A stretch of DNA of 64,000 nt from Rhabditophanes sp. KR3021. Taxonomy: Eukaryota; Nematoda; Chromadorea; Rhabditida; Alloionematidae. The notes under the pieces were generated by a model. The model saw only the letters and a program-made list of their open reading frames with translations, was not told the origin of the DNA and ran no database searches. The stretch is taken from contig CAUJLY010000005.1 in assembly GCA_963281155.1 (NCBI GenBank), forward strand, positions 1,364,001 through 1,428,000, read 5' to 3'. A program made the translations under genes and the position numbers. Shown piece by piece: positions 12,941 through 25,381 of this stretch. Every line of letters starts with the position of its first letter. Position 1 is the first letter of the stretch.

Positions 12941-15900
12941 TTAATTATTAAGGATGTGGTTCATTTGTGGTCCTGGGCAAATAGATATATTTCCATAAGG
13001 CTCGTCTTGGTCAACTTTAATGGCCAAGTTTTTAGTTAACTCTAGAAGAGCATAAAATTTTTGAGCTGCTGTCTTGCGAGAGCTTGATTTTGTTAAAAGA
13101 TCAGTGAAATTAATCTAAAATGAGATAGAACATGTTATATAAATGTGTGATGTTATAGAATGAAAATGATGTTTGGAAAGATTTAATAAAATTTGTGTCC
13201 TGTTTTTGATTCTTTAGCCACAACCATTTTTGTCAGTATTTCAAAAGAAGTGTAAAATGCAACCTCTATCTCTTTCATCAATAGATAAAGACACCTTGTT
13301 TCCTTTTGTATGATATCAAAAGACTTATTTGTTACTGTTTTTAATGCACAATTTATAATATCTTTCGACAATTCATTTAAAGAACAACTATTTAATTCAT
13401 GTACATATTTGTACGTATATATCAAAAGATCCCCAGAAGTGCTATAGTTTTCACAAAAGATTCTCATTCTTTTGCATTGAATGTCAGTGGAATCAAAGCA
13501 TTCTAAAGACTTTTTGTAGTTGAGATATGTATATAAAGAGTGTAAAACTTTTACTCTGGCGGTGATTCAATATTTGAATTAATAAAAATGTATTTGTATC
13601 TAATAAATATTATTTCCTTAATGCTTCCTCAGGAAATTGTTGCGTCTGTTTTTTCCACTAATATTATTAAGTAATGCTATATATAGGACTCAAAACGTAG
13701 CTCACTTTTTGAATAACAACAACAAACACTTTTACTTACTGCAAAGGAAGTTTGTTGTATTGTCATGAAGGGTAAAAATAATTGGGCTGACTAATGATGG
13801 TAGCGGATTTTTGGTTCGATTCATCTGGAAGTCTCTACTTTAGACAGTTAATCGTGGTTAATGTTACTTAATGTTTAATGGGGCTATGGACTTGGCACAA
13901 GTTTGGCTTGGGGGACTTTCTTACCTCTTCATCTTCTGAATGTCTTAATTTGTTGTTAATACTAGTTAAAATGGCATGAGTTCTTCTGGAACATTTGGAC
14001 TCCTCTTCGTCGTCTTCATCCTGGACAGTTACAGTGGTCCTGGTTCGTTTTTTCTTGTTTTCAGGAGAAGTGAGATCTTTACTTGTGTTGATAACTTCCT
14101 CATTTTTAGTCTCTTCGGCAATTCCATTGTTTGGTTCAAAATTTTCTAGAGCTTGCAGTGGCGTTGTCGACTTTGCATTTCTGTCTTCAAAATCTTCCAC
14201 ATAATCATCCTAAAGTACAAAATCATTATCAATTCAAATTCTAATTTTTAATTGTGGCCTTTACAAATGATAATTATTATGTACTGACATCGATGATGCA
14301 CCCAACCATCAAATACCTTACAAATCCCATCAACATTTATGTATCTCTCAACTAACAATACACATGGTCTTTTATTAGGGTTACTGTAGGCCACTCTATT
14401 TCAGCGCACACAAATATGCATAAATAAATATACGAATACATATGTTTCAAGACATCTCTCAATCATTTCAACTACTATATCCCATTTTTTAGAAGTCATT
14501 GTCCTGGCGATGGCACCCTCTAAGTAGATATCTTAAACATACCACTTAACATCTCGAAAATGTAGTATAAAAAAGCCTAATTGCTACATCATTCAAACGC
14601 AACAAGTCACCGCCAAAGACGGAAGCTACCACCACGAAGTTGAAAAGAAGCAATACAATAGACCTCAAATTAGTCTCCTTCTTAACAACACCTACCAATT
14701 ATCCAAGTTCCAATTCCTCTCAAAACATTTAAATAGCTAATTGCGCTGTTGACCGGCCAAGAGACGATTAAAAGACCGATATATGATTAATCTTAGCAGG
14801 GTTTCCTGGTACCTACACCTTATCAAAGCTTAGCCGACTTTGGCCTTTAGTTGTTAAATGACTTTAAATATTGTTTAAAGGCTCTTGCATAATTGTTGCA
14901 CTTAGATGGAGGTAATAAGTGTGCCGGCTGGTTTTAAAGTTTAGGAGATTGCGGCATCGGCAAGGTTGGGGTATTTTTGGGATTATTATGTTAATAAAGT
15001 ATGTTGCTTGGTTTGTTGAATATTAATGATGAGGGAACGAGTTAAAACATGATTTGTCATTATTATTCTGTGGTGATTGCTTACCTAATCAAGTACCATT
15101 TTCTTGTTTGGGATGACAAGGAGAGAGGTAATTACCTTAGATAAAGAGTGGTGATGGTTGTCGTCACAAAAGATCACCTCTAAATTTTCACCAAAATTAT
15201 CATGTAGTTTGGTGGTGATGTCGCCTTCTCTCACCTATCACTACCACTCCACCTAAAGATGACGATGATAATAACAGAAGTATCAAAAAAGAGAATAACC
15301 TCAATGAAGGAGTCGTCATCTAATGTCCCAATTAGGGCATCAACTTCAATTTTTACCATTAATGTATCTTTTTAATATTTGCTTTGGATCAAGGTTATTT
15401 GGAGGCAAAGTAAATATCATTTAAGGTAAATCTACGAGCCATTACATTTCGACTTATTTTTTTAATCTTAAAGGTCGTTTGGGGATTTAATGAATAAATA
15501 TTAGTTGATTTTATGGATATGATGGAATTTAATTTGGCTTGATAATCTTTAGGAGCATTACATTTTAAGTGTAACAATTATGGAAGTTTAATACTAAGAA
15601 AGTGGAGGAGCGATTTGAGTTAGGGTTGTTGCGTAAAAGATCAGTCTCTTAATATTAGGCTATATAAAAAAGATACTGAATTGTCCCAAAATCAAGTGTT
15701 TAAATGGCAGATTGCATCATTGCCAGTTCAATTCCTTCGAAACAAAGAGCTGCCAAAATATGGCACTACATTTTAATTGTGTTGAAGAGCTTGTTGTACG
15801 GTACATACTTTTTAAAGTTATCAAAAAAGAAGTTGGTTGTGAAGTTGTGTTTGAAGTATATAAAAGGGTACTTGTAAAGACGGCACATGTATATTTAAAG

Positions 15901-18117
15901 TTAATGTATTCTAATTGTTATTATTAAGGATGTGTATGTATTAAGTTATTTAAATGTTTTTAGGGTAAAATATAATTTGGGCTTTTTTGTTGCATAATAA
16001 GATGTTCTTGTGCTGGTTGAGTATTAATGATACACCTATAAATCACTCATTTTTTGTGATGTTTAAAAGAGTTGTTTTAATTTGTGGTAATAAAAAGAAA
16101 GATAGTCAATCAAAGTTGACATGATAAAAGAAACTATGTGTTTTTATGGGTTACTTGAAATCTAGAACATCTTTGTCGACAGATAAGGGTGATGACTATA
16201 ATTTGATTAACCGAAATTGTCAGGGAAAGACTTTAATAGTCATGCTGAGATAAATTTGGATTTTCAGCAAGAAGTGTCATAGCTTAGAAAGATCAACTTT
16301 ATCACAAAAGATTCACCATCTATTGTTAATATTGTTGAGGAGCATGAGAAAAAAAGGTAATTTGAATTGCAAATTTTGGTAAATGTCAAAAACATTTAGT
16401 TGGCGCGGTAAAGATTAAAAGACCATTTATGCAAAGTAAATTGAGTCATCATATTAAAGGTAAAACTCGATTTTGAGGGAACTACATCTTTTTAAAAATG
16501 ACTTAACTACATATTTTTGGAAACTAAATAAACAAGCTATGATTAAACTACATATTTTTACAAAAATGGTTATTAAAGAGCCTCTTTTGGAATATCATTT
16601 TGAAACAGTAATTTACCTGAATAAGTTCATGATGAGGCAATAAAGTCAAATCCACATCATCAGCTAGATCCAAATCAGTGGCGATGCTGGCTGTATCGTT
16701 GAAATCTTCTTTGGATTTGGGCACACAGCACGATTTGTAATGGTGGACTATGTTTTCATCTACCATTAGTGGCATTAGGGGGTGATTGAATAGTTTGTCT
16801 GCTGTTCCATAATCTAGGAGTCTCATCAATTTTTTTGATGGAGGTGCCAAGTCGAGAGGTTGAATTGTTGTAGCAAAGTTTGCCATATTAGCTTTCATTT
16901 CTTCTCCGGAGAGAGTTTTGTGTTCGTCGAGGATCAGTTTGCGCTTCTTTCGGGAACGGGGGGCTTTTTCTATGGGAGTTATTGAGGAGAGAGGTTCGAG
17001 ACTAAAAGCGTCCCTTAGTGTCATAATTGAGGTTGATCTAATTGATTCCGTTTCCATTTGATTGTTTTCTTGTTCGAACTCAGCACCAGGTTCGCGTATA
17101 ATGTCTACTTCCATTGGGACATCATTTTCTGCAAAATCCAATGGGAACGAATCTCTGAATACTGAAGAACTTGGGCCCATCGTGTCTGCACTTTTTTCAC
17201 GATCATCGAAACCATCCATAATTGTGTCTAGAGCTGAATGCCCAGATAAAGACATCTCACGATGTCTCACAATCTGGGTTAATTCATCGTCATTATCTAA
17301 TGAAGTTCCAAAATCGCCTTCTCCGAAATCATTTGACCCAAAATCATCTCCAGCGAATTGATTTAAAGCAGCAGATTCATCCTTCAACGTAATATCATCA
17401 GCTCTGGTTTGTGAAAATTTCATAGGATGCTTCATTTCATATTCATTGAAATCAGGAATAGCACAATCGAAATCTCCTAGAACATCAGGGATCTTTAGAG
17501 CTCCAGGCTTCGGCATTCCATCTTCATTTAGCATTGTTTCTTCCTCTCCAGATTTAAAAGACATTTTGATCTTGAGGAAGGCTTCATTACAGTCAGCTAG
17601 TAAATACTTGGTTTTTCTGGAATATATCCGAACTGCTCCTAATAAAAGATGGCCAGTTGTTCGGAGAGCCATAGGTACCTTTGGTTTCATTATTTCATTA
17701 ATTACATCTTCAACATTAGTTTCATAAACCTGCGCCTTCGAAAGCTTCTTTTCCCAATGAGCTGCTAACCAAACCTTGGATTAGAGGAATTAATATTAAT
17801 TTTATAATAAAGTTTATATTTTAAATAAATGTCCTTAAAAAGAACTAAGTAGAAAGCATCTTGGTAACATTAAATTAGCTTATCTTTTATATGAATTCTT
17901 TGATTTTGATTGATGTACTACTAATTCATGACTAAATTATTTACAAGCGAATCATGAGCCTGGAGTGTTTACCAAATTAGTCTTCGGTAACACTTCTAAG
18001 CTTCAGTCATTTTGAATACAAAATAATTGAATGTTTTTAAATTTGTTTTGCCCTCCCGTAAACAACTACCTTCGACAAAGGTCCTTTTTTTGCTAGCATA
18101 TACTGCGAAAAAAACAT
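12941..18117 (-). CDS. rad21: Cohesin kleisin subunit RAD21/SCC1
   Basis: Four exons: 18070-18117, 16617-17774, 13925-14209, 12941-13114; 554 residues with clean phases. RAD21 closes the SMC1/SMC3 ring and is cut by separase. Exon 1 gives MFFSQYMLAKKGPLSK; exon 2 opens with VWLAAHWEKKLSKAQVYE and later has MALRTTGHLLLGAVRIYSRK, the N-terminal kleisin domain that binds SMC3. The middle has the conserved RKKRKLILDE and LDLAPPSKKLM blocks. The last two exons give SRRTHAILTSINNKL and RKTAAQKFYALLEL, the C-terminal winged helix that binds SMC1. The protein is shorter than vertebrate RAD21 (about 630). Introns of 295, 2407 and 810 bp are long for this window; the last holds a small Cys-rich frame on the same strand. 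Mitotic RAD21 fits better than REC8, though a germline paralogue such as COH-3/4 is not excluded. Confidence 0.93.
13183..13467 (-). CDS. candidate small Cys-rich protein inside a rad21 intron
   Basis: An open frame on the rad21 strand lies wholly within the 810-bp third intron. From the ATG at 13467 it encodes 94 residues; the frame stays open upstream to about 13567, with LNYKKSLECFDS just before the Met. Across the frame there are six Cys, spaced like a small secreted nematode domain, but I do not recognise the family and no signal peptide is attached in the shown model. A CTATATATAG box lies at 13678-13687, about 200 bp upstream. It could be a nested gene with a missing first exon, an alternative rad21 exon, or chance. 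Composition looks more protein-like than the neighbouring intron sequence, but support is thin. Confidence 0.35.
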   Translation of the reverse strand: MRIFCENYSTSGDLLIYTYKYVHELNSCSLNELSKDIINCALKTVTNKSFDIIQKETRCLYLLMKEIEVAFYTSFEILTKMVVAKESKTGHKFY

Positions 18118-20379
18118 TATAGCAATTAAGAATACTTGTTTATTGGTTAGTAAATATTAATTATTAAATCTACAACAATATAAATCTCTGAAAGTAAAGG
18201 GCATTTAAATTATTAATAAAAAGTAAAATAATCATCAATCATTATAAATTGAATAATCAATGTAGGGTATAATAATGATAATCGGAAGTGAATTTGTAAC
18301 CTTTGCGCAGTACTATTATTGACTATAACAAAATGTTTGGTACGCAGTGTCTTTGTAAAGAAAGTATGGAAAGTTGAAATTTTGCCAGCTGCTTGTTTTT
18401 AATATAAGTTGAGAGTATGTGTGCAAGTGTTTGTATTAGATAGAGAGATATCTTTTAATGCAATATCTTTGTGTTGGTAGGAGATGTGCTTTGTTGTTTT
18501 AATGGAAGAAAACTTAAAGAATAAAAGATATTTATTGCAAAATAAGCAAATAAAATAATGATTAAATATGGAAATTACTAAATTATGCATACTTCAACTT
18601 TGGTTAGTGTGATTACAATATGCTTGGTTGTTTGATCGTATGAATTATTTTATGTAAATTGGAGAGGTCAAACTTTTTTAATTATATTAAATCAGCTTGC
18701 AAATGTGTCACTAACTATGTTAATGCACGAAAAACCCTTTTCCAATGTGTATTTTCTAACCCAGTCGAGTTGTACATCGACGCAGTGTTAACATCTTGCT
18801 CTCTACAGGCATTATTGGGTCAATGAGGAAGATTATTACCGGTATAGTAAAGAATTTATTCTTCACAATGATAATAACTTATGGCTGATTTTTATCCTGA
18901 GACCCCACAACCAAAATATAATATAAACAATCCATGCTGTAAGATTGACTGTAAATGAAGTGTACTAAATTGCGGTTCTTTGCTTCATCCTGTATTGGAG
19001 TAGTTGTATTGTGTAAATCGGTTGGTGCGGATGATTATCACTTTAAATGATGCTTTGTGTTCGAACTTTTCATGCAGATTTGATTTGAATCTTAAATTAA
19101 GATATTAGACGATACTAGTATTCAGTCTTTGTATTATTTTATTAATGCTTTTTTATTAGACTTTCTTTGATTATGAAAGATTAATAAAAAAATCTAAAAC
19201 ATTATTTGATTAAGTTTCTTTTCAAAGAAATGGGGATAAATTCTACTTTCTTTATTGGTTGTGGTTCCAACTAGTTCGAATGAAGTAAGTCTTAACCATT
19301 TAAATATCATCTTATACACTAGGGAGGAAATAGTTACGTATGCTAGTTTTTAAATAAATTTTATGAATGCATATTTTTAATGAGATAAAATCTTTAATTT
19401 CAATTTAGTAGAAAGACAATATGATAAAGTTTAGACTTTAGACTATTTCTTCTAATCGGGTTTCATTTTTCTTGAATTTAATAAAATAGGCACTATTGCT
19501 TTGCCTATATTAGGCTATAATTAGGTAATTGATATTTTGGCGAGGCACAATGCTAGTAATTTAGGTTGGAAGAACACTATATCATTAAATAATAAATGAA
19601 TGATCTATGAATTGTTATCTTGATTCATACGTAATTATTTGCATAAGGTAATATTCTTTTTATTTTTAGTATTAGGATGTAATTGTTTAAGTTATATTTT
19701 TGCTTAACATTTCGGACACGGCATAAATTGTTAATAGTTGACTTAATTATGATATTTCTCGAGTAAAATGCAAAAATTAGTTGAAGTATTTTTTGAAAAT
19801 TGAGAAAACAACCAAAAACGTAAGCTTCATCGTTTGCATGTTTCATTCGGATATTTATAATGCTGTGTTGTGTTGTTTCGAATGCTAAGTTGCTTCAATT
19901 GTAATTTATATATTGTGCAACAATTATTAAAAATTCAGGATTATGCGTTCTTAGTACCCGAGACATAATAGTATTTAAGAAGAATCTTTATGAAAATCAT
20001 AGGAATATCATTCTGACTCAGAGTCAATAGGCTAATGTTTTTCAATAATGTATGCAAACATCAGCTATAAAAGCAATTAGATCCAGGCTAGCCAATTTTG
20101 TGGTTTGAATTTCTGCTAACAATATCCATAAATTATTACTTATTAAAACTGAATAATTTTCCTTTCTTCAAATGTTAATAAACTTAGGAATTAAGTTGAA
20201 ACTACTGGATTGATAGGTAAGAAAATAACAAGCGTCTTGGTCAGGCACCACTAGAATTTGTAATTACTAAGTAATGAATAACTTTTAAAAACCACCCTCT
20301 CCAACCTTAAATACCTCTAAGACTAAATATATTCTTGAAGCCATTTAATTTTTTATTCATTTAAGTACACAAACCAAAA
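18118..20379. other. intergenic region 5' of rad21
   Basis: About 2.3 kb with no supported gene. Short frames at 18399-18590 and 19625-19846 are Asn/Ile/Tyr-rich, as expected by chance in AT-rich DNA. It contains the rad21 promoter and the 3' flank of the membrane-protein gene to the right. Confidence 0.6.
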
Positions 20380-21164
20380 TCAACGATGCATAAAATAAAG
20401 TACGACGTCGATCACGACAAGTAAAACAAATCCAGTCCCCCCATATGAAACATTGCCTGTATTTCTTATTAAGATTCCAAAGCTCAATCCTAAAACTCCA
20501 ATTCCATGACCGATCATCAGTAATAAAGGTTCCATCTTGATTGATAGGTTTTTCTGGATAATTCTTTCGTAATCAGACATCTAAAAACAATTGACAAATG
20601 AATAATAGTAAATAGACTCACCAACATAAACATCAAGCAATACCCAGAGATCATTACGGAATAATAAAAAAGACTTTTAATAATAGAGGGTACCCTCGCA
20701 AGAGTCTTTGTCTTTCTCAAATAATAAATACAAACATCCATCAAAATAACAGCTCCAAAGATCCAGACCTGAGAAGGAATAGTACTATCGGCCATTCTCC
20801 GAAAAAACCTAGCCTTAACATTTCCAATCTTTCCCTCCGCTTCTTTCTCCAGCACCAAATCAGTCCTCTCAATATAAGTCTGTGCAATCAAAACATTAAA
20901 CAATACCATCGACATGGCATTCCATCGTATATGTGATCTTTCGTCTGTTATCAACTTGAACAAAGCATAACCAATCGAAATAAACAAAGCTGATTGATGT
21001 GCTATGAGAATGGCTGTCATTTTTGCAGGTAAATTAGATATTAAAATACATGAAGATAGAAGTATCGTACACATGCTGATGCTTTCTTGGTATCCACTCG
21101 CAGGTTTAGATACATGTTCTTCATTTTTGGGTTTAATTTGGTTCTTTTTAGGGAATCTGTTCAT
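20380..21164 (-). CDS. multi-pass membrane protein of unknown function
   Basis: Two exons, 20622-21164 and 20380-20580, joined across a 41-bp intron (GTGAGT ... TTTTTAG, phase 0), give 247 residues. The second exon begins with ATG TCT GAT, an internal Met. The protein has a polar N-terminus rich in Lys and Pro, then roughly six hydrophobic segments: about residues 30-45, 50-68, 85-98, 135-150, 165-182, and two close ones near the C-terminus (LLLMIGHGIGVLGLSFG and GFVLLVVIDVVLYF). No motif I recognise. It lies head to head with SF3B4, about 465 bp apart. Another membrane-protein gene at 58.5 kb does not align with it convincingly by eye. Confidence 0.75.
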
Positions 21165-21629
21165 GTTTGTGGAATCAATAAGAGATAGAATAAGTTGGTA
21201 TGGAAAAGATTTAAATAATAATTAAAAAGCTTTGTGGTGTAATGAGGGTTTGTTGTTTTGAGGAAGTGGATAATAAAGAGTCACGTGGATGTCTGGCTTT
21301 TGTGTTAATTAACTTTGACTTGTGTTTTGAAGTAGAGTCAATAATATTATCGTTGGACACAGTGGCACGACAACGCAATTTAGTTTGTTCGAGTCCTGGA
21401 TAGATTTTCCAAGTATATGTTTGTTATCATTATGATTATTGTGTGGTCTTTTTAATAGTGGAAGCTATTTATTTATTTGCTTTCATAACATAATTGATAT
21501 TATATCTAAAATTGAGCCGTTGTCCATCCAAATCAAATTAGATCAACATCTGACAACGAAAGTCATTGGAAAAACGTGTCCTGATATTTTGAATCAACCA
21601 AAACACGCTTCTATTTATTAATTCCAAAT

Positions 21630-22599
21630 ATGTCGTTGTTAATCGGAACTCTACAAGAAAGGAATCAAGGTAAGTTGTTTTTTTATTGGATTATTTAATT
21701 AATTTCTTATAGATGCAACTGTTTATGTGGGTGGATTGGATGAAAAGGTGACGGAAGCCATTTTATGGGAGTTATTTGTACAGGCAGGACCAGTCGTGTC
21801 AGCCAATATGCCAAAGGATCGCGTTACAAATAACCACCAAGGTTTCGGATTCGTGGAATTCATATCTGAGGATGATGCCGAGTTTGCTATAAAGATTATG
21901 AATATGATCAAAGTTTTCGGCAAACCTATCAAAGTAAACAAGGCATCCCAGAATGAAAAGACTATTGATATTGGAGCTAATCTGTTTGTTGGAAATTTGG
22001 ATGCGACTGTGGATGAAAAATTACTATACGATACTTTCTCTGCTTTCGGAGTAGTTTTACAAGTACCGAAGATTATGAGAGATGTGGATACTGGGAATAG
22101 TAAAGGCTTTGCTTTCATTAGTTTCGACTCATTCGACGCTGCCGATACAGCAATTGATTCAATGAACGGCCAACATCTGAGCAATAGGCAAATTCAGGTA
22201 AGTTATGCTTTCAAAAAAGACTCCAAAGGTGAAAGGCATGGTTCAGCAGCTGAAAGATTATTGGCCTCACAGAACCCATTGAATATTCGCTCCAAGCCAC
22301 ATCAAAACTTCTCGGACAACGCTCAAACAAACCAACAAACAATGATGCCGCCTTCTGTCCCGCCACAAATGATGATGCCTGGTATGAATGCAGGGTTGAA
22401 CTTCTACAATTTCTACGGAATTCCCAACCAAGGCAACCCTATGATGCCACCACCTCAAATGGGTCCACCAATGGGCTGGGGCCAACATATTCCGCAACCA
22501 CCGACAATGATCCCACCACCACCTCATATGAATCCAGGCATGGGCAATAATAACATGATAATTCCACCTATGAACCTTCCACCACCACCTCCAATCTAA
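21630..22599 (+). CDS. SF3B4: Splicing factor 3B subunit 4 (SAP49)
   Basis: Two exons, 21630-21669 and 21713-22599, with a 43-bp intron; 308 residues. SF3B4 is part of the U2 snRNP SF3b complex and contacts pre-mRNA near the branch site. Two RRM domains are plain: RRM1 (about residues 16-93) with VYVGGL and GFGFVEF, RRM2 (about 104-182) with LFVGNL and GFAFISF. The [20 protein letters not shown] block after RRM2 is typical of SF3B4. The C-terminus is a Pro/Met/Gly-rich tail with repeated PP and MMPP runs, as in the family, but it is shorter than in human (424 residues). The start fits the family N-terminus with a [10 protein letters not shown] junction formed exactly across the intron. An AATAAA lies at about 22640. 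Confidence 0.95.
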
Positions 22600-22771
22600 T
22601 ATGTTCATTATATTAAACTAATTTCTTCTCTGTTTTTGAAATAAAGTAATTTTGTTTTTATGTAATAAATCTTGTTTGAAGTTATAATTAGATCTAGAAC
22701 GGAAGTGACTAAAAAGTGTATAAAAAGGTAAGGAATCGAATAGGAGATGCTCGATATTTGTATTGCATTCG

Positions 22772-23108
22772 ATGACGCATATACTTATCATATTTATTAA
22801 TATCTTTACTTTTGTTGGCTTGATCAGTAAGTTATATCATTGGAAAGGTTATAAATTATCTTTTAGAAACGACCAGTCTGGACTTTCTGACTCAATCTTA
22901 TGTTAAAGAAAGTCATGGTTTGAATACCATTGAACATACTTATCACGATATGGAACATTTGAAGATATTGTATTCGTTGGTTAAGATGAGACAAAATAAA
23001 GTAAATGAAGATGTTTCTCTTGATAAGAACGAAATGATTGAAAGGAAGACTTTTAGGAAGTTCCTGGGGACTCGTGCGTTGAATGCTAATAATAATTACA
23101 AAATTTAA
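22772..23108 (+). CDS. small secreted protein or prepropeptide, unknown
   Basis: Two exons, 22772-22826 and 22867-23108, with a 40-bp intron (GTAAGT ... TTTTAG, phase 1); 98 residues. The first exon is almost exactly a signal peptide (MTHILIIFINIFTFVGLI). The mature part is charged, has no Cys, and carries basic sites near the C-terminus (ERK and FRK, followed by FLGTRALNA). That layout is compatible with a neuropeptide or hormone precursor, but no known family motif is visible and no amidation Gly sits directly before a dibasic site. It follows SF3B4 on the same strand after 172 bp, so it could be transcribed independently or as a downstream operon gene. Confidence 0.65.
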
Positions 23109-23707
23109 TTGTTGATACTTGCCCTATACTGAATAAATCTGATGGGCTTCTAATATGTGTACTTCTTTAAAATGAATTTAACACTTTATACTGACTGATT
23201 TCTGATATGCCTAGCTTAACATGACGGCATCATTTATAGATTTTGAACAATATTTAATTGTTTAATTACTGCCACATGTTACATCCATTTAGTAACAATT
23301 TCTTAAGAATAGATGTTTCAAAATTACAAAAACAAACATTTTTCTATACTTTATTAAAAAGAAATACATACACAAAAGAATAATAATTAAAACCGTATAA
23401 TTTAATTATGCGTTTAGATTTTGATACACATTAATTTCACATCCAGGTGAAATTGAAATCTCCAATGAGAAAAACAATTGATACAGGGAAACACACACAT
23501 AATCTTTTACAATAAAGGAAATAATAATAGTGATAATTTCCAGCCAATAAACTAAAATTAATTAATAACTCACTTAGGCACAATATATAGATAGATTGTG
23601 GAGGACATATTTAATATTAATAATAAATTAAAACTCATTTGATAAGGAGTAGAGAGCCGGGGCTTGAGATGACTAGACAAGTTAATGCATTATTTGTGGA
23701 GTCGGGT
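23109..23707. other. intergenic, convergent 3' flanks
   Basis: About 600 bp of AT-rich sequence between the convergent small secreted protein gene and the GATA gene. I see nothing else in it. Confidence 0.6.
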
Positions 23708-25381
23708 TTAGAATTTAGGAATTGTTGACGAGAAAAGATCACTGATTGAGCCTTGGCCTTGTTGAGCTTGGTTGGATATACTGTTCATCAGGATGTTGCT
23801 TATTAGGTTTTGATTGTTGTACATCGGGAAGGCGTTTTCTAATTGAGGAACTTGGCCGAAGCCACCAAGGGCATTGTTGAAAAAGCTGGAGTTGAAGATG
23901 TTTGAGTCGAACAAGGGAGTTGGCTCGTTCACAGCGACTGCACCGCCATCAGCCTTTGGAGTAACGGCTTTTCCTTCACCCTTTCCATCCTTTCCACCCT
24001 TTGCCTTTCTATACCTAGATTGAATCTTGTCCTTTCTCAGGTGAGCAGGTCTTGGCGTTTTATGCAATCTAAAGTACAACCCACACGCATTGCAAACCAA
24101 ATTGCCCATACAGTCTCTCCTCCAAGCCGTGGTAGCTTCAGTCTTGCAATTGTTACAAGAAGATGGACCTTCTCCGGGAGTAAACTTAATTTCCTCTTCC
24201 TCACCCATAACGCCATTCTCATCCCCAACAACTTCACTCTTAACTTCAACTGACTTTTCCATTTCCTCTAAATTAGCTTCAACTTTGACGGCAGTCTCGG
24301 CTCCATTAACATTTTCGGCTGTTGTCAACGCCTTAGCAGTCTTCTTTCTAACTCTCTTTTGCTTAATCTTAGGAGGAGCGACCATTTCAGCCAATGACCC
24401 TAATACATTTTCATTATTAGCCGGCATCAAGTGCTGTTGTTGCTGCTGAAACTGGCCCATCTGTCCATTCATCATCATCTTTGCCAGATTTTCATGGAGT
24501 GACCCCATTCCTACGGCTGACAGGTTATTGAACATTGACAGCTGGTTTAATTGGCTATTCTGGATCAAATTTGGCTGAGGAATGAGGACATTTTCTGAAA
24601 GCATTGTTGTGGACAAATCGACTTCCTCTTGTGGCTTAGAAAGGGTTGAGATTGCGCTAAGGATGCTGAGGGGAGTTTCAGTTTGGTCGCATCCTTGGGG
24701 GAGACTGTTGTGTTGGTCGAGTTCTACTTTCTTTAGAGATTCAGCATGATCGTCCTCGCTCTCATTTTTTCTTTTTCTGTTGGCTTTTGGCTCCTTGGCA
24801 GGAATGTTACTATTTACGGGTGGCGAATGGGAAGATCTATTTGAGGTTGAAGCTGAATGGAGGATGCTGTTGTTGTCGGCTCTATTAATAGTCTGTCCAG
24901 ATTGAAGAAACCCATAGATTGAATTTACTTGGCTTTGAAGGCTGTTCATTGTGTCTAGGACGGGAAGAATATACTGATTGAACATAGATTGAGAAGTGGC
25001 TTCTATTTGACTTAGCTTTAACTTAACTTGGACTAGTTCAGCTGTAGAGGCACATGGGCATTGCATTTGGGGTTGTTGAATAGTTTCAGGGACGATAGAG
25101 AAGGCTGATGGGTGGGAGATATGGTCATGTGAATTTTTAAGATTATTCAACAATTCGGCATCTACCATCGAAATGGGCTCTTTCTTTTGGTCGGATAGCA
25201 TATTTCCCTCGCTTGATTCTACTGAGGCAGCTGGAGAGGAAAGGGGTGAGTCCTCAGTAACTGGATTTGATTCCATCGACATTGGTTCTTCGAAAGCAAC
25301 GACCATCTGTTCATCCTTTGAAATGTTGTCTTGCATAAATTGGTTCGCAATAGAACTTGTTGAAATAACAATATCTGACAT
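23708..25381 (-). CDS. Single-finger GATA transcription factor, EGL-18/ELT-6-like
   Basis: Single exon of 557 residues. One GATA zinc finger has Cys at about 409, 412, 430 and 433 (C-X2-C-X17-C-X2-C), read as [15 protein letters not shown] and [13 protein letters not shown], followed by a basic tail with [11 protein letters not shown]. The TAWRRD ... RKD.IQ.R pattern recalls nematode EGL-18/ELT-6 more than ELT-1 or ELT-2, which have the TPLWRR form. The N-terminal 400 residues are Ser/Gln/Asn-rich with a short poly-Gln (near 24430) and a nuclear-signal-like KRKNESEDD. It binds WGATAR sites and would regulate epidermal or seam-cell fate if orthologous. It is intronless, unlike most neighbours. 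A TTTTTAG acceptor lies 8 bp before the ATG, suggesting a trans-spliced leader. A 7.6 kb gene-free flank upstream fits complex regulation. Confidence 0.9.
   Translation of the reverse strand: MSDIVISTSSIANQFMQDNISKDEQMVVAFEEPMSMESNPVTEDSPLSSPAASVESSEGNMLSDQKKEPISMVDAELLNNLKNSHDHISHPSAFSIVPETIQQPQMQCPCASTAELVQVKLKLSQIEATSQSMFNQYILPVLDTMNSLQSQVNSIYGFLQSGQTINRADNNSILHSASTSNRSSHSPPVNSNIPAKEPKANRKRKNESEDDHAESLKKVELDQHNSLPQGCDQTETPLSILSAISTLSKPQEEVDLSTTMLSENVLIPQPNLIQNSQLNQLSMFNNLSAVGMGSLHENLAKMMMNGQMGQFQQQQQHLMPANNENVLGSLAEMVAPPKIKQKRVRKKTAKALTTAENVNGAETAVKVEANLEEMEKSVEVKSEVVGDENGVMGEEEEIKFTPGEGPSSCNNCKTEATTAWRRDCMGNLVCNACGLYFRLHKTPRPAHLRKDKIQSRYRKAKGGKDGKGEGKAVTPKADGGAVAVNEPTPLFDSNIFNSSFFNNALGGFGQVPQLENAFPMYNNQNLISNILMNSISNQAQQGQGSISDLFSSTIPKF

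Noticed and set aside
13800..13830. GGTTCGATTC resembling a tRNA T arm
   Set aside because: Flanking bases do not form the T stem, and no tRNA fold is present within 75 bp upstream.
21350..21420. tRNA-like B box (TTCGAGTCC) near 21390
   Set aside because: The T stem does not pair and no acceptor or anticodon arm can be folded around it.
22267..22608. Trp-rich 113-codon minus-strand frame
   Set aside because: Shadow of the Pro-rich tail of SF3B4 (CCA read backwards gives TGG).
24090..24449. 119-codon plus-strand frame opposite the GATA gene
   Set aside because: Shadow of the GATA coding sequence on the other strand.
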